A stretch of DNA of 64,000 nt from Clostridium rectalis (GTDB lineage: Bacteria; Bacillota; Clostridia; Clostridiales; Clostridiaceae), in the NCBI RefSeq assembly GCF_900626095.1, contig NZ_UYZZ01000004.1, positions 62,001 through 126,000 of the forward strand. The letters are read 5' to 3'. The notes beneath the pieces were generated by a model. It saw only the letters and a program-made list of their open reading frames with translations. It had not been told where the DNA came from and made no database searches. Positions 18,320-27,587 of this stretch are shown here, in pieces. The translations under genes and the position numbers were made by a program. Position 1 is the first letter of the stretch, and each line of letters opens with the position of its first letter.

Positions 18320-19897
18320 ATGGCAGGAATTTGGAATGTTAATAGTTTATATAATAGTGTAGATGCTAAAAAATTGATAAGTAAACTTTCTTTTGAAATA
18401 GGAGAGGTTTTTTTAGCAAGAGTTATTAATTTAGATGAGGGGAATAGTGAAGTATTATTAAGAATGATGGAAGGATGGCAATTCCCTGCCAAGTTAAAAA
18501 TACCACTTGATTATCAACCTTCTGGTAATATAAGGTTTAAAGTTAATGGGTTTGAGGAAGGGAAAATATTATTAGAAATTTTAAATAATAGGCAGTCAGA
18601 TGAAAATTTAAGTGAAGATTCTATAGAATATATATTAAAACAACAAAATATAAAGATAAACAAAGAGGACTATCCCCTATTACAAAAAATGATAAAGTAT
18701 AATATGCCTCTTACAAAAGATAATATTATAAAAGTAAAAACGATTACAGATTTTATAAATAGAATAAATAAGGACCCCTCTTATGAAGAACAATTTATAG
18801 ACAAATATTTAGATAACAGGGGATATGATATAAATTCTCAAGAATATAAAAATACAAAGCAAATACTAAAAGGTTTTTTTGGAGAATTAAAAAATATAAC
18901 AGAGGATGATTTATTAACTTTTTTTGAAAATGATGTGGAATTATCCGAAGAAAATATAAAAAGTTTCAATAAAGTATTTAAAGGATCTAAGGTTGTATTT
19001 AATAGCTTAGATAAATTAAAAAGGCTTATGGAAAATGAAAGTAGTAATAATATGTTAAATAATACTGAGGTTTTAGAAGGCGAGGGTAATGAAGTTTTAA
19101 ATACCTTAGAAAAAATAAGTGATAAAAATAAAATCAAAGATAATAATATACTAATAAAAAGAGAAGAAAGAATAATTAATTTAAAGGATAATTTGGGAGA
19201 AGAGACTTTAAAGTTAAAATTAGAAACTACTAAAGGAAATAGCCAGGTGGGACAAGATTATGAAAAGTTAAGTGTAAATATTAAAGAATTGGACAAAGAT
19301 ACAGATAAGATAGTTTTAAATTCTAAAAAAAATTATTTTGAGGATATAAGTACCTCCGTAAAAAAAGAGATCAGTTGTAAAAATGAGGATATGAAAAATA
19401 CTATAAAGGAATTTTTACAGAAAAAAGAGGAGTTTATTCCTGAGATATTTGACAGATTGATACAGGTTATAAAAAAGGATATAAGTAATTTTAAAATATT
19501 TAATACCGTGTCAAATCAATATTATTATTTAGATGTTCCTATTGATATAAAGGATTCTATGTATGATTGCAAACTTATAATAAAGGATGAAAGAAGAAAA
19601 GGTAAAAAAATAGATAGTAAAAACGCTAAAATAGCTACTTCTATAAAAACTTTAAATATGGGAGTAGTTGATGGTTTTATAAGTGTAAACAATATGAAAA
19701 TGGATATAAAGATAAAATGTGATAGAAGATGGATGAAAATTTTAGATTATGGCAAGGATAATATATTGAACAGTCTAGATGATACAGGGTATAATATATC
19801 TATTAGTATTGAAGAGAGGGAAGAGGAAGTAAGTCTAACTGGTTGTAGGGATTTTTTCCAAGATAATGATATTACCACATTGAATGTTATGGTATAA
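18320..19897 (+). CDS. YlqG/FliK-like protein of unknown function
   Basis: A 525-residue, very Lys/Glu/Asn-rich hydrophilic protein with no signal peptide or membrane segment. The N-terminal 100 residues (FEIGEVFLARV...GWQFPAKLK) and the last 130 (about 385-515) look structured; the middle (about 225-340) is low-complexity and probably disordered. Position next to an FlhB C-terminal-domain-like gene matches the ylqG-ylqH pair of Bacillus, where the large protein resembles the hook-length control protein FliK. I see that resemblance only as overall architecture (disordered middle, folded C terminus), so the call is tentative. ATG at 18320 with GGAGGTG upstream; a TTG at 18305 precedes that site. 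Confidence 0.6.
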   Translation: MAGIWNVNSLYNSVDAKKLISKLSFEIGEVFLARVINLDEGNSEVLLRMMEGWQFPAKLKIPLDYQPSGNIRFKVNGFEEGKILLEILNNRQSDENLSEDSIEYILKQQNIKINKEDYPLLQKMIKYNMPLTKDNIIKVKTITDFINRINKDPSYEEQFIDKYLDNRGYDINSQEYKNTKQILKGFFGELKNITEDDLLTFFENDVELSEENIKSFNKVFKGSKVVFNSLDKLKRLMENESSNNMLNNTEVLEGEGNEVLNTLEKISDKNKIKDNNILIKREERIINLKDNLGEETLKLKLETTKGNSQVGQDYEKLSVNIKELDKDTDKIVLNSKKNYFEDISTSVKKEISCKNEDMKNTIKEFLQKKEEFIPEIFDRLIQVIKKDISNFKIFNTVSNQYYYLDVPIDIKDSMYDCKLIIKDERRKGKKIDSKNAKIATSIKTLNMGVVDGFISVNNMKMDIKIKCDRRWMKILDYGKDNILNSLDDTGYNISISIEEREEEVSLTGCRDFFQDNDITTLNVMV

Positions 19898-19926
19898 GTA
19901 TCTCCTGAATCTAAGGAGGAATGGGT

Positions 19927-20187
19927 ATGAAAAGTAAAAAAGCAGCAGCTTTAAAGTTTGATGGATATGATGCTCCAGTAGTTACTGCTGCTGGTATGGG
20001 GTATGTGGCAGATAAGATAATAGAGAGGGCAGAGGAAAATAGTGTGCCTATAGTTTATGACGAGGAACTATCTAATTTACTTACTAGTGTGGATATTGAT
20101 AGTGCGATACCTTATGAATTATATGATGCTGTAGCTAAAGTTATAGCTTATGTAATGGATGTAGACCAACAAATAGACAGAGGGTGA
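19927..20187 (+). CDS. FlhB C-terminal-domain-like protein (YlqH type)
   Basis: An 86-residue soluble protein that aligns with the cytoplasmic C-terminal domain of the flagellar export switch protein FlhB: KFDGYDAPVVTAAGMGYVADKI then ENSVPIVYDEEL correspond to the FlhB stretch after its cleavage site. The autocleavage NPTH and the membrane part are absent. Start is the ATG at 19927; AAGGAGGA (19913-19920) runs straight into an ATG at 19921, which is too close. It follows the FliK-like gene by 29 bases and overlaps the ribosome site of the next gene, so the three form an operon. Function outside flagella is unknown. Confidence 0.8.
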   Translation: MKSKKAAALKFDGYDAPVVTAAGMGYVADKIIERAEENSVPIVYDEELSNLLTSVDIDSAIPYELYDAVAKVIAYVMDVDQQIDRG

Positions 20188-20192
20188 ATATA

Positions 20193-20879
20193 TTGGCAAT
20201 GTATGCAATAGCAGATTTTCATTTGGCATTTACTACAGATAAACCTATGGATATATTTGGGGAAAAATGGTGTAATCATGAGGAAAAAATAAAGAAAAAT
20301 TGGTTAGAACTCATAACAAATAGGGATACAGTTTTAATAGCAGGAGATATATCTTGGTCTATGAAAATGAAAGAAGGTATGATGGATCTTCAGTGGATTC
20401 ATAATTTGCCAGGAAGAAAAATATTGGTTAGAGGGAACCATGATTATTGGTGGACTAGTATAACTAAGTTAAACAATTTGTATGGTGATATGAATTTTAT
20501 ACAAAATAATTATTTTACATATAATGATTATGCTATATGTGGTACTAGAGGGTGGGTATGTCCTGGAGGAGATAAGTTTACTAAACATGATGAAAAGATA
20601 TATAATAGGGAAATTTTAAGATTAAAGTTATCTTTAGATAAGGCAGTACAAGATGGTTATAAAAAAATAATTGTAATGCTTCATTATCCACCAACTAATG
20701 ATAAAATAAAAGAATCAGAAGTTATAGATATATTTAAAGAATATAATGTTTCTAAGGTAATATATGGCCATCTTCATGGAGTTTCTAAGGAAAGAGTCTT
20801 TGAAGGGAATATAGATAATATAGAATACATACTAACGTCCTGTGATTATTTAGATTTTAAACCTACAAGGATTTTATAA
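20193..20879 (+). CDS. Calcineurin-like metallophosphoesterase
   Basis: A 228-residue dimetal phosphoesterase with the family motifs in order: ADFHLA (D-x-H, near the N terminus), AGDISW, RGNHDYWW, MLHYPP and YGHLHG. These supply all the expected metal ligands, so the enzyme should be active; the substrate (protein phosphate, nucleotide or lipid) cannot be told. I choose the TTG at 20193 with AGAGGG eight bases upstream; a GTG at 20184 overlaps that site and an ATG at 20199 is an alternative. Last gene of the YlqG-YlqH-like operon. Confidence 0.85.
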   Translation: MAMYAIADFHLAFTTDKPMDIFGEKWCNHEEKIKKNWLELITNRDTVLIAGDISWSMKMKEGMMDLQWIHNLPGRKILVRGNHDYWWTSITKLNNLYGDMNFIQNNYFTYNDYAICGTRGWVCPGGDKFTKHDEKIYNREILRLKLSLDKAVQDGYKKIIVMLHYPPTNDKIKESEVIDIFKEYNVSKVIYGHLHGVSKERVFEGNIDNIEYILTSCDYLDFKPTRIL

Positions 20880-21103
20880 GCTTTGTAAATTTTATATTCA
20901 CAGCTATTGCTATATTCTTTTTATAAAATAAAATTATAAAATGATTATAGAATGAAGAAAGTAAAATATAATAAATAATCCACGAAACTATTAAATCAAA
21001 TAATAAAAAAGTGGGGATATTGTGGAGTAAAAAGTAGATATTTGTGGATTAAATTTTTTAGTACTATTTGTAGGAACTGAACTTTTAGATATATTAAAGA
21101 AAA
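20880..21103. other. Intergenic spacer with DnaA-box-like motifs
   Basis: No gene seen. Between about 20975 and 21060 there are four GTGGA/TCCAC-containing 9-mers: TAATCCACG, GTGGGGATA, TGTGGAGTA and TGTGGATTA. The last is one mismatch from a DnaA box (TTATCCACA, reverse strand). The outer two form an inverted repeat. Functional meaning is uncertain. Confidence 0.35.
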
Positions 21104-21150
21104 AAATAGTTTTTAAAGCATGTAGTATTAAAACTATTGCTACATGCTTT
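21104..21150 (-). terminator. Terminator of the DUF2225 gene
   Basis: An 11-bp stem AAAGCATGTAG/CTACATGCTTT starting at the stop codon of the minus-strand gene and followed, in its direction, by a T-rich stretch. Confidence 0.7.
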
Positions 21151-22024
21151 ACTTTCTGTTAAATAATTTTGAAAGAAAACCTTTTTTCTTAGTGGGGATT
21201 TTATCTGGATTCTCTTTTATTGGATTAGGGTTGTTTTCAGAAGTTTGTTTTTCTTTTATAATATCCTTTTGATCCCTGGCTAAATCTTTAATTTTAGAAG
21301 AGGCTAGATTAGATGTTATAACGTTACCAAACCATATTAAAGCAGTATCCTCTTTACCAATTCTTCTGTTTAATTCACCTATTAAGTACATCGTAGTAAA
21401 TTTATTCATACCGTAAATAGGAAAATCTTCATTATAATAAGCATCGTTAAAGCCATTTAATGCTTCTTTTAAAAATAAAAGCTCATTTTCTATATTTTCT
21501 TTTAATCTATACATCCATGCTATTTTTAAACATGTCATAGCCTTTTTACTAGATTTTGCATCTATAATGATATAATTTAAAAGTGCTAATTTATATCTTT
21601 CTATAGCAATATCTACATTATAGACATCAGGATAAGATTTTCCGTGCCATAAACATTGAATTTTTTCTTTAACTAAACTTTTTTGAAAGTCTCTAATTTT
21701 TTCAAAGTCTCTTTTTAAAGCAGCATAGCCACAATTATTGCATACCCATACATCATAAAAGTATGGATTTACGGAAGAATATCTTATAAAGAAATCAGAA
21801 TCCTTTTTAAGCATTCTATAGAATGAAGATTTTACTGCTTTTGCTTGAAAAGTATTATTGCAAACAGGACAAATAATTTCTTTATTATAAAGAGGAGATA
21901 ATGTATTTTTTTTAGGTTCATTACTTTCCATGATTTTATCACCACTAGAATTTTTGTATATTTCTAGATTTTTAATATTATTAAATCCTAGATTCTCAAG
22001 TTCTGAAAAAATATTTTTACTCAT
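21149..22024 (-). CDS. DUF2225 zinc-ribbon/TPR-like protein
   Basis: A 291-residue cytoplasmic protein of the DUF2225 family. It has an N-terminal zinc-ribbon built from CPVC (about 52-55) and CNNCGYAA (about 94-101), then a helical, TPR-like region (about 120-240) and a basic proline/lysine-rich C-terminal tail. ATG with AGGTGGTG upstream. Single gene, own terminator. The family is widespread in clostridia and its role is not known; a protein-protein interaction function is only a guess from the TPR-like helices. Confidence 0.8.
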   Translation of the reverse strand: MSKNIFSELENLGFNNIKNLEIYKNSSGDKIMESNEPKKNTLSPLYNKEIICPVCNNTFQAKAVKSSFYRMLKKDSDFFIRYSSVNPYFYDVWVCNNCGYAALKRDFEKIRDFQKSLVKEKIQCLWHGKSYPDVYNVDIAIERYKLALLNYIIIDAKSSKKAMTCLKIAWMYRLKENIENELLFLKEALNGFNDAYYNEDFPIYGMNKFTTMYLIGELNRRIGKEDTALIWFGNVITSNLASSKIKDLARDQKDIIKEKQTSENNPNPIKENPDKIPTKKKGFLSKLFNRK

Positions 22025-22194
22025 TGCACCACCTGTGAAGTTATAATTATTTTAGCAAATTTTGTATAGTGTTATTATATCAAAGATTAGGATGAAAATG
22101 TATTATTAATTCAATCTTATTGTATTATAATTATATTAAAAGTATGAATAGTTGCTTATTATTAGCCAAAAATAACATTAAAGGGGTGAAAAGT

Positions 22195-22983
22195 ATGGCA
22201 ATGAGAGAATGGAAGACATTTTTGATCCCATACAAACAAGCAGTAGAAGAATTAAAGGTGAAGTTTAGAAGCATAAGAACGGAATATAGAAGAAAAAATG
22301 AATATTCACCTATAGAATTTGTAACAGGAAGAGTAAAAGAAATATCAAGTATGTTAGAAAAGGCAAATAAATTTGATATACCTTTAGATAGAATTGAGTA
22401 TGAAATGGAGGACATTGCTGGTATAAGGATAATGTGTCAATTTGTTGATGACATACAGAAGGTTGTTGAACTTATAAGACAAAGAAATGATATGGAAATA
22501 ATGTATGAAAAAGATTATATAGCAAATGTAAAAGTTAGTGGATATAGAAGTTACCATGTGGTTATAAAATATCCTGTTAACATGGCACAGGGTAGGGTGG
22601 ATATACTTGCAGAATTCCAAATAAGAACTTTAGCTATGAATTTTTGGGCTACAATTGAACATTCCTTAAATTATAAATATAAGCATGATATACCAGAAGC
22701 TATAAAATACAAGCTAAAGGGAGCAGCAGATTCGGCATTTCAATTAGACCAACAAATGCTTGAAATAAAGGATGAAATAAAGGATGCCCAAAAATTATTT
22801 GAAGTAAAATCTAACATAGTATCGGATATTATGAATAACATACTTATATTATCATCCATAGGAAAATCAATAGAATCAGTAAGATATCAAAGTCAGCTTA
22901 ATAAACTTATTGAGGAAGGGGAAGTATTTGAACTTAATAATTTACTAAGTGCCACTGAAAAAACTATAGAAATGTTTAAATAA
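22195..22983 (+). CDS. Small alarmone synthetase (RelQ/YjbM type)
   Basis: Makes (p)ppGpp from ATP and GDP/GTP without a hydrolase domain. The 262-residue length and lack of HD, TGS and ACT domains define a small alarmone synthetase. Synthetase motifs are present: EDIAGIRIMCQFVDDI, SGYRSYHVVIKYP and the Q/E-x-R segment AEFQIRTLAMNFWATIEHSLNYKYK. A helical C-terminal tail, as in the tetrameric RelQ/SAS1 type, follows. ATG at 22195 with AAGGGGTG six bases upstream. Single gene, convergent with leuS through a shared terminator. Confidence 0.92.
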   Translation: MAMREWKTFLIPYKQAVEELKVKFRSIRTEYRRKNEYSPIEFVTGRVKEISSMLEKANKFDIPLDRIEYEMEDIAGIRIMCQFVDDIQKVVELIRQRNDMEIMYEKDYIANVKVSGYRSYHVVIKYPVNMAQGRVDILAEFQIRTLAMNFWATIEHSLNYKYKHDIPEAIKYKLKGAADSAFQLDQQMLEIKDEIKDAQKLFEVKSNIVSDIMNNILILSSIGKSIESVRYQSQLNKLIEEGEVFELNNLLSATEKTIEMFK

Positions 22984-23027
22984 AAAATAGCCTGTGTATA
23001 GATTAGCATACACAGGCTATTTTTATT
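22982..23027. terminator. Bidirectional terminator between the alarmone synthetase gene and leuS
   Basis: A long stem AAAAATAGCCTGTGTA/TACACAGGCTATTTTT that starts at one stop codon and overlaps the other, T-rich on both strands. Confidence 0.9.
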
Positions 23028-25461
23028 TAACAACTATATTAACAAGTCGTCCTTTTATAACTATAACTTTTATTATATTTTTACCATTGGTGTGTTTTTT
23101 TACGTCTTCTGAATGTAAAGCTGCCTCTTTAATGGCTTCTTCAGATAATCCAGAAGCTATATTAATTCTAGATTTAACTTTACCATTAATTTGAATAGCT
23201 ATTTCAATTTCATCTTTAATTAATGCTTTAGGATCAAATATTGGCCATTTTTCATTAAACACTGAAGTTTTTATACCTGAAAGTGACCATTGTTCTTCAC
23301 TAAAGTGAGGTGCAAAAGAAGCTAATAGTCTAATAAAATCAAGTATACATTCATTTAAGAAAGCGGCATTTTTCTTTTCTTCAGTGATATATTTAGATAG
23401 TGCATTTGTAAACTCCATTAGTCTTGCTATGCAAGTATTAAATTGCATTTTGTCTATATCATCTGTTATTAGTTTTATTGAGAAATGTCTTACGTAGTTT
23501 AATTCTTTTTCAGCTTTATCTAATGTTTTTTTGTCATTATTAGGATTATTTATATATTCTCTGCAACCTGCCAATATTCTCTCTACTCTATCTATATATC
23601 TTCCTATAGATTTTATTCCGTCGTCGCTCCAAGCTCCACCTTCTGTGTAATCAAAACCAAACATTAAATACATTCTAAATACATCTGAACCGAATTCATT
23701 TATATATTCATCTGGAGAAATAGTATTTCCTTTTGATTTACTCATTTTTTGTCCATCAGGTCCAAGAATTAATCCCTGGTGAGTAAGAGAAGTAAATGGT
23801 TCATCAAAATTTAAGTATCCCATATCTCTTAATGCCTTTGTTATAAATCTCGCATATAAAAGATGCATGCAAGCATGTTCAGGCCCTCCTACGTATTTAT
23901 CCACTGGTAACATTTCATTTATTAATTCAGTGTCAAAAGCTTTTTTGCTATTGTTATTATCAGGGTATCTTAAATAATACCAAGATGAACACATAAATGT
24001 ATCTAATGTATCAGCTTCTCTTTTTGCATGGTCACCGCAAACAGGACAAGTTGTATTTATAAATGACTCTGACTTTGCTAGTGGTGATTTACCATCTGGA
24101 TCAAATTCTACATCATATGGTAATTCTACTGGTAGTTTGGATTCAGGAACTGGTACAATACCACATTTATCGCAATATACAATGGGAATTGGAGATCCCC
24201 AATATCTTTGTCTTGAAATCAACCAGTCTCTTAATCTATAATTTATTTTTTCACATCCTAGATTATATTTTTCAAGTTTTTGAATTATAGCTTTTCTAGC
24301 ATCTTCTGAGATCATACCATCGAATTCATTACTATTTAATAATTTACCTGATTCTGTATATGGTAAACTTTCACCACCATCTATAACTCTTATTATTGGA
24401 AGATTGTATTTTGAAGCAAAAGCAAAATCTCTTTCATCATGAGCAGGAACTGCCATAACTGCACCTGTTCCATAAGTGTTTAGTACATAATCAGCAACCC
24501 ATATAGGTACTTTTTTGCCATTAACAGGATTTATAGCATAGCTACCTGTGAAAACACCTGTTTTCTCTCTTGTGATGGATTGTCTTTCAATTTCAGATTG
24601 TTTACTAGCTTTATCCTTATATTCTTTAACTAAAGCTAAATTATCTTTTGTAGTTAGTTTATCAACTAATTGGTTTTCAGGTGCCAAAACTACATAAGTA
24701 ACACCAAATAATGTATCAGCTCTTGTAGTAAATACGCTAAATTCAACATCAGAATTATCTACCTTAAAAGTAACTTCTGCACCTGTAGATTTGCCTATCC
24801 AATGTCTTTGCATAGATTTAGTTTTTTCAGGCCAATCCAAATCCTCTAGTTTTTCTAATAATTCTTCTGCATAGTCTGTTATTTTTAAGAACCACTGTGT
24901 TAAATCTTTCTTAATTACCTCTGTATTACATCTTTCGCAGACTCCATCAATAACTTGTTCATTTGCAAGTACAGTGTTACAACTTGGGCACCAGTTTACT
25001 GGGGCTTTTTTTCTATATGCTAAACCTTTTTCATAGAGTTTTAAAAAGACCCATTGTGTCCATTTGTAATAATCTGGTTCACAAGTTATAACTTCATTTT
25101 CCCAGTTAAACATAGCTCCCATAGCTCTTAATTGATCTTTCATAGAAGCTATATTTTTTATAGTTGAGTCTTTAGGATGGATGCCAGTTTTTATTGCGTA
25201 GTTTTCAGCTGGAAGTCCAAAGGCATCAAAACCCATAGGTTGAAATACATTATATCCTTGCATTCTTTTAGCCCTTGCCCAAGAGTCTACAGGTCCATAA
25301 TTAAACCAGTGACCTGCATGGAGTTTACTAGCTGATGGATAAGAAAACATTTCAAGGACATATAGTTTTTTACCGTCTTTGTTTTTATCAAATTTATATA
25401 AATTTGAATCTTGCCATATTTTTTGCCACTTTTTATCGATAGAAGTTCCATACTTAGCCAT
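23023..25461 (-). CDS. leuS: Leucyl-tRNA synthetase
   Basis: Charges tRNA-Leu. The 812-residue class I synthetase has the HIGH-type motif [10 protein letters not shown] (about 47-56), the CP1 editing domain with [14 protein letters not shown] (about 250), two zinc-like cysteine clusters (CPSCN/CERCN and CDKCG/CPVCGD), the KMSKS loop MSKSKGN (about 572) and the C-terminal anticodon-binding region ending [19 protein letters not shown] with AAGGAG ten bases upstream. It is regulated by a leucine T-box leader, and the transcript ends in the bidirectional terminator at 22982-23027. Confidence 0.97.
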   Translation of the reverse strand: MAKYGTSIDKKWQKIWQDSNLYKFDKNKDGKKLYVLEMFSYPSASKLHAGHWFNYGPVDSWARAKRMQGYNVFQPMGFDAFGLPAENYAIKTGIHPKDSTIKNIASMKDQLRAMGAMFNWENEVITCEPDYYKWTQWVFLKLYEKGLAYRKKAPVNWCPSCNTVLANEQVIDGVCERCNTEVIKKDLTQWFLKITDYAEELLEKLEDLDWPEKTKSMQRHWIGKSTGAEVTFKVDNSDVEFSVFTTRADTLFGVTYVVLAPENQLVDKLTTKDNLALVKEYKDKASKQSEIERQSITREKTGVFTGSYAINPVNGKKVPIWVADYVLNTYGTGAVMAVPAHDERDFAFASKYNLPIIRVIDGGESLPYTESGKLLNSNEFDGMISEDARKAIIQKLEKYNLGCEKINYRLRDWLISRQRYWGSPIPIVYCDKCGIVPVPESKLPVELPYDVEFDPDGKSPLAKSESFINTTCPVCGDHAKREADTLDTFMCSSWYYLRYPDNNNSKKAFDTELINEMLPVDKYVGGPEHACMHLLYARFITKALRDMGYLNFDEPFTSLTHQGLILGPDGQKMSKSKGNTISPDEYINEFGSDVFRMYLMFGFDYTEGGAWSDDGIKSIGRYIDRVERILAGCREYINNPNNDKKTLDKAEKELNYVRHFSIKLITDDIDKMQFNTCIARLMEFTNALSKYITEEKKNAAFLNECILDFIRLLASFAPHFSEEQWSLSGIKTSVFNEKWPIFDPKALIKDEIEIAIQINGKVKSRINIASGLSEEAIKEAALHSEDVKKHTNGKNIIKVIVIKGRLVNIVVK

Positions 25462-25498
25462 TGTTATCGCTCCTTTATATTCATTTAAATTTGTTCAT

Positions 25499-25735
25499 AA
25501 AAAAAATCCTTACATCTCAATTTAAGAGACGAAGGATAGAATCTCCGCGGTACCACTCTAATTAAAGTCTAAATGCTTAGACCTTCACTTGTTTATTATA
25601 ACGGAATAACCGTACCTGTTTTAACAGGTAAACTCCCAGGCGAGTTCATATATATCACTACTGTTTTGCACCACCCAACAGTTCTCTAAAAGTGATAGGG
25701 AAATTACTACTCCTGTTCAATGTATTTTTAAGTAT
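25499..25735 (-). promoter_or_regulatory. T-box leader (leucine specifier) of leuS
   Basis: On the minus strand the leader contains the T-box AGAGTGGTACCGCGGAGA and a terminator, ATCCTT...AAGGAT with a T8 run (25499-25537). The specifier loop shows GAACTCGCCTGGGAG, giving CTC (Leu). The bulge reads TGGT, whose last base would pair with A73, the discriminator of tRNA-Leu. Codon, discriminator and downstream gene agree. Uncharged tRNA-Leu should stabilise the antiterminator and raise leuS expression. Confidence 0.95.
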
Positions 25736-25748
25736 AAATTTATATAAA

Positions 25749-25777
25749 ATTCTATAACATTAGTTTAATATTGTCAA
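25749..25777 (-). promoter_or_regulatory. Promoter of the leuS T-box transcript
   Basis: Minus-strand TTGACA (complement of 25772-25777) and TAGAAT (complement of 25749-25754) with a 17-base spacer, just upstream of the T-box stem I. Confidence 0.65.
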
Positions 25778-25820
25778 GAAGCATTTATTTGTATTGTTAA
25801 TTTTAAAAATTTAATTTGTA

Positions 25821-26504
25821 TTATTTTGTAATGTTTGTTTCATGATTTCTATTATTTAATAATGTATATAGCTTTTCTATTGGCAGTAAAGAAATAATTA
25901 ATAGGCATATAAGTCCATCTGGTCCCACTACACTTGTGTTTACAGTAAGGGAATATATAAGTGGTGATGTCCCTTTTGGGGCATATGATCCAAAGAATAT
26001 AACTCCGGATATTACATGACATATATATCTTGAGAATATTGCCACACCACAACCCAATAATTTATTTTTCTTAAAATATCCTGCTATACCTAAAGATAAG
26101 AAAGGTAGAGGATAGTCAAATAAAACTTGTGCTGGGTGGAGAATATATGGATCCATAATTAAAGTAATGATTCCGAACAAGCCACCAGTTAAAAATCCTA
26201 TTTCAGGACCATAGAGAAGTGACATCAATAGGATAGGAACCATACTACCTATAGTTACACTTCCACCCTGTGGGAAATGATATATTCTACATAGTTTAAG
26301 CACTGTAGCCAGAGCAAGCATTATACCTATTTCACATATAATTTTAGTATTTAATTTTATCTTTTTAACCTTAATTATTACCAATATAATTAAAATTAAA
26401 CCTATTATGGTCAGTATACTTGTTGGTTTTGAGATAATTTCCTGAATATTTTTTACAATGTTAATAGATGTAAAGTTGTTAATTATGTCTGTAAAAGTTT
26501 GCAT
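25821..26504 (-). CDS. thiT: Thiamine ECF-transporter substrate-binding subunit
   Basis: ThiT, the membrane S component that binds thiamine for the energy-coupling factor transporter. The 227-residue product has six or so hydrophobic helices and the family signature HFPQGGSVTIGSMVPILLMS, plus the DPYILHPAQVLFDYPL segment that lines the thiamine site. The ATG at 26504 is preceded by AAGGAGGT; longer in-frame starts lie upstream of that site, inside the riboswitch terminator. The TPP riboswitch directly upstream confirms the substrate assignment. Single gene. Confidence 0.94.
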   Translation of the reverse strand: MQTFTDIINNFTSINIVKNIQEIISKPTSILTIIGLILIILVIIKVKKIKLNTKIICEIGIMLALATVLKLCRIYHFPQGGSVTIGSMVPILLMSLLYGPEIGFLTGGLFGIITLIMDPYILHPAQVLFDYPLPFLSLGIAGYFKKNKLLGCGVAIFSRYICHVISGVIFFGSYAPKGTSPLIYSLTVNTSVVGPDGLICLLIISLLPIEKLYTLLNNRNHETNITK

Positions 26505-26549
26505 AATAATAGTAACCTCCTTGTATTTTTTAAGGAAGCTAGTATTAGT

Positions 26550-26690
26550 CAAAAAAATAATCATACTCCTGTTGGAATATGATTTAATAACCAATAGAAG
26601 CTTTCCTACGCTGGCATTACCCAGTTCAGGTATAAGGGTTATAAATAATACTATTATTTAATTCTCAGCCTTTAAAGGCACCCCTAGCAT
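26550..26690 (-). promoter_or_regulatory. TPP (thi-box) riboswitch with terminator
   Basis: The minus strand shows the aptamer core (26602-26690): GGGGTGCC, GGCTGAGA, ACCCTTATACCTGAACTGGGTAATGCC-like blocks and CAGCGTAGGAAAG. A terminator follows, AATCATATTCC/GGAGTATGATT with a T7 run (26550-26585). TPP should turn off thiT by premature termination. The closing pair and the order of elements are canonical. Confidence 0.95.
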
Positions 26691-26773
26691 ATATTTTTTA
26701 ATATTATATACACATCTAATTTTATATTAAAATTTAAAATTATTCAAGTTCTATGTAAAATTAATATGAGAAT

Positions 26774-26804
26774 AAAAAAGAACTCTTACTATATAAGAGT
26801 TCTT
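26774..26804 (-). terminator. Terminator of tRNA-Gln
   Basis: Minus-strand stem AAGAACTCTTA/TAAGAGTTCTT directly after the tRNA CCA, followed by a T run. Confidence 0.85.
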
Positions 26805-26880
26805 TGGCTGCCCATGCTGGATTCGAACCAACACAGTGCCTGCTCCAGAGGCAGGTGCCTTACCGTTTGGCTAATGGGCA
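26805..26880 (-). tRNA. tRNA-Gln (anticodon CTG)
   Basis: A 76-nt cloverleaf on the minus strand: acceptor TGCCCAT/ATGGGCA, anticodon stem CCTGC/GCAGG around loop CTCTGGA (anticodon CTG, reads CAG), T-loop TTCGAAT, G discriminator and encoded CCA. It stands alone with its own promoter and terminator. CAG is a minor glutamine codon in such AT-rich genomes, so this is likely a dedicated isoacceptor. Confidence 0.93.
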
Positions 26881-26930
26881 TTATTAATATAATAAATCAT
26901 CGATTTTCAATTTCATTACCGACATTTATT

Positions 26931-26958
26931 ATTATAGCAAATTATTTAAAACTGTCAA
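26931..26958 (-). promoter_or_regulatory. Promoter of tRNA-Gln
   Basis: Minus-strand TTGACA (complement of 26953-26958) and TATAAT (complement of 26931-26936) with a 16-base spacer, about 50 bases before the tRNA. Confidence 0.75.
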
Positions 26959-26971
26959 CAGTTTTTTTATG

Positions 26972-26995
26972 TTTTTTCATATATATATGAAAAAA
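26972..26995. repeat. 24-bp perfect AT palindrome
   Basis: Six T, CAT, ATATAT, ATG, six A: a perfect palindrome between the end of the membrane-protein gene and the tRNA-Gln promoter. It lacks a T tail in either direction, so a terminator role is doubtful. Confidence 0.4.
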
Positions 26996-27049
26996 ATGAT
27001 ATAAATAGACAATTTGTGAATATAATTATAATTTTTCATATTGAAAACC

Positions 27050-27565
27050 TTATATATGTTTTAACTTTTTATTTATAGTAGCTATAAATAATGTAATAGC
27101 ATAATCATATACAAGAAATATTATTTGACATATTATTAAAAATATTGGAATAGCTTTGTTTGAATCTATAGGAAATTTATTAATATTTATATTGATAAAA
27201 AGAGTTTTATATAGAAAATAGGTGATAAATAAACAAATATTAAGAAAACTAAGTTTTAAAATTATTTCTAAATACATTTTCCTTAATTTTTCAATTAATA
27301 GCTTTACTATTCCGTATAATCCGAAAAATATAATATATAAAAATACTTGTCCCTTGAACCCAATAAGTAAAATATTAAGTAAACTAGTAGTTATATATAC
27401 AATAAAACCTGTTTTTGAATTTGTTAATAGTATTGTTAGGGGAATTAAACAGGAGGCTAATATTAAGACAAACATCTTATTTGTAGGTAATATAGTACTT
27501 AAATAAGTAAGTATAAAACCTAGTCCTGATAAAAGCCCACCTTTAGTTAGTGAAGAAGTTTTCAA
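27050..27565 (-). CDS. Hypothetical small membrane protein
   Basis: A 171-residue protein with five or six hydrophobic segments (about 10-28, 33-52, 55-75, 80-95, 105-128, 138-163) and basic loops. The size, topology and N-terminal KGGLLSGLGFILTYLS pattern recall ECF-transporter S components, but I recognise no substrate signature and give no function. Start: TTG at 27565 has GGGAG nine bases upstream; an ATG at 27574 abuts that site and is less likely. It is the last gene of a compact minus-strand cluster, 22 bases after the J-domain gene. Confidence 0.65.
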   Translation of the reverse strand: MKTSSLTKGGLLSGLGFILTYLSTILPTNKMFVLILASCLIPLTILLTNSKTGFIVYITTSLLNILLIGFKGQVFLYIIFFGLYGIVKLLIEKLRKMYLEIILKLSFLNICLFITYFLYKTLFINININKFPIDSNKAIPIFLIICQIIFLVYDYAITLFIATINKKLKHI

Positions 27566-27587
27566 GATAATCATCTCCCAAATTAAA

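Noticed and set aside
26949-26970. AAACTG/CAGTTT hairpin with a T run on the plus strand
   Set aside because: Looks like a terminator, but no plus-strand gene lies upstream; it overlaps the -35 region of the tRNA-Gln promoter and is probably coincidental.
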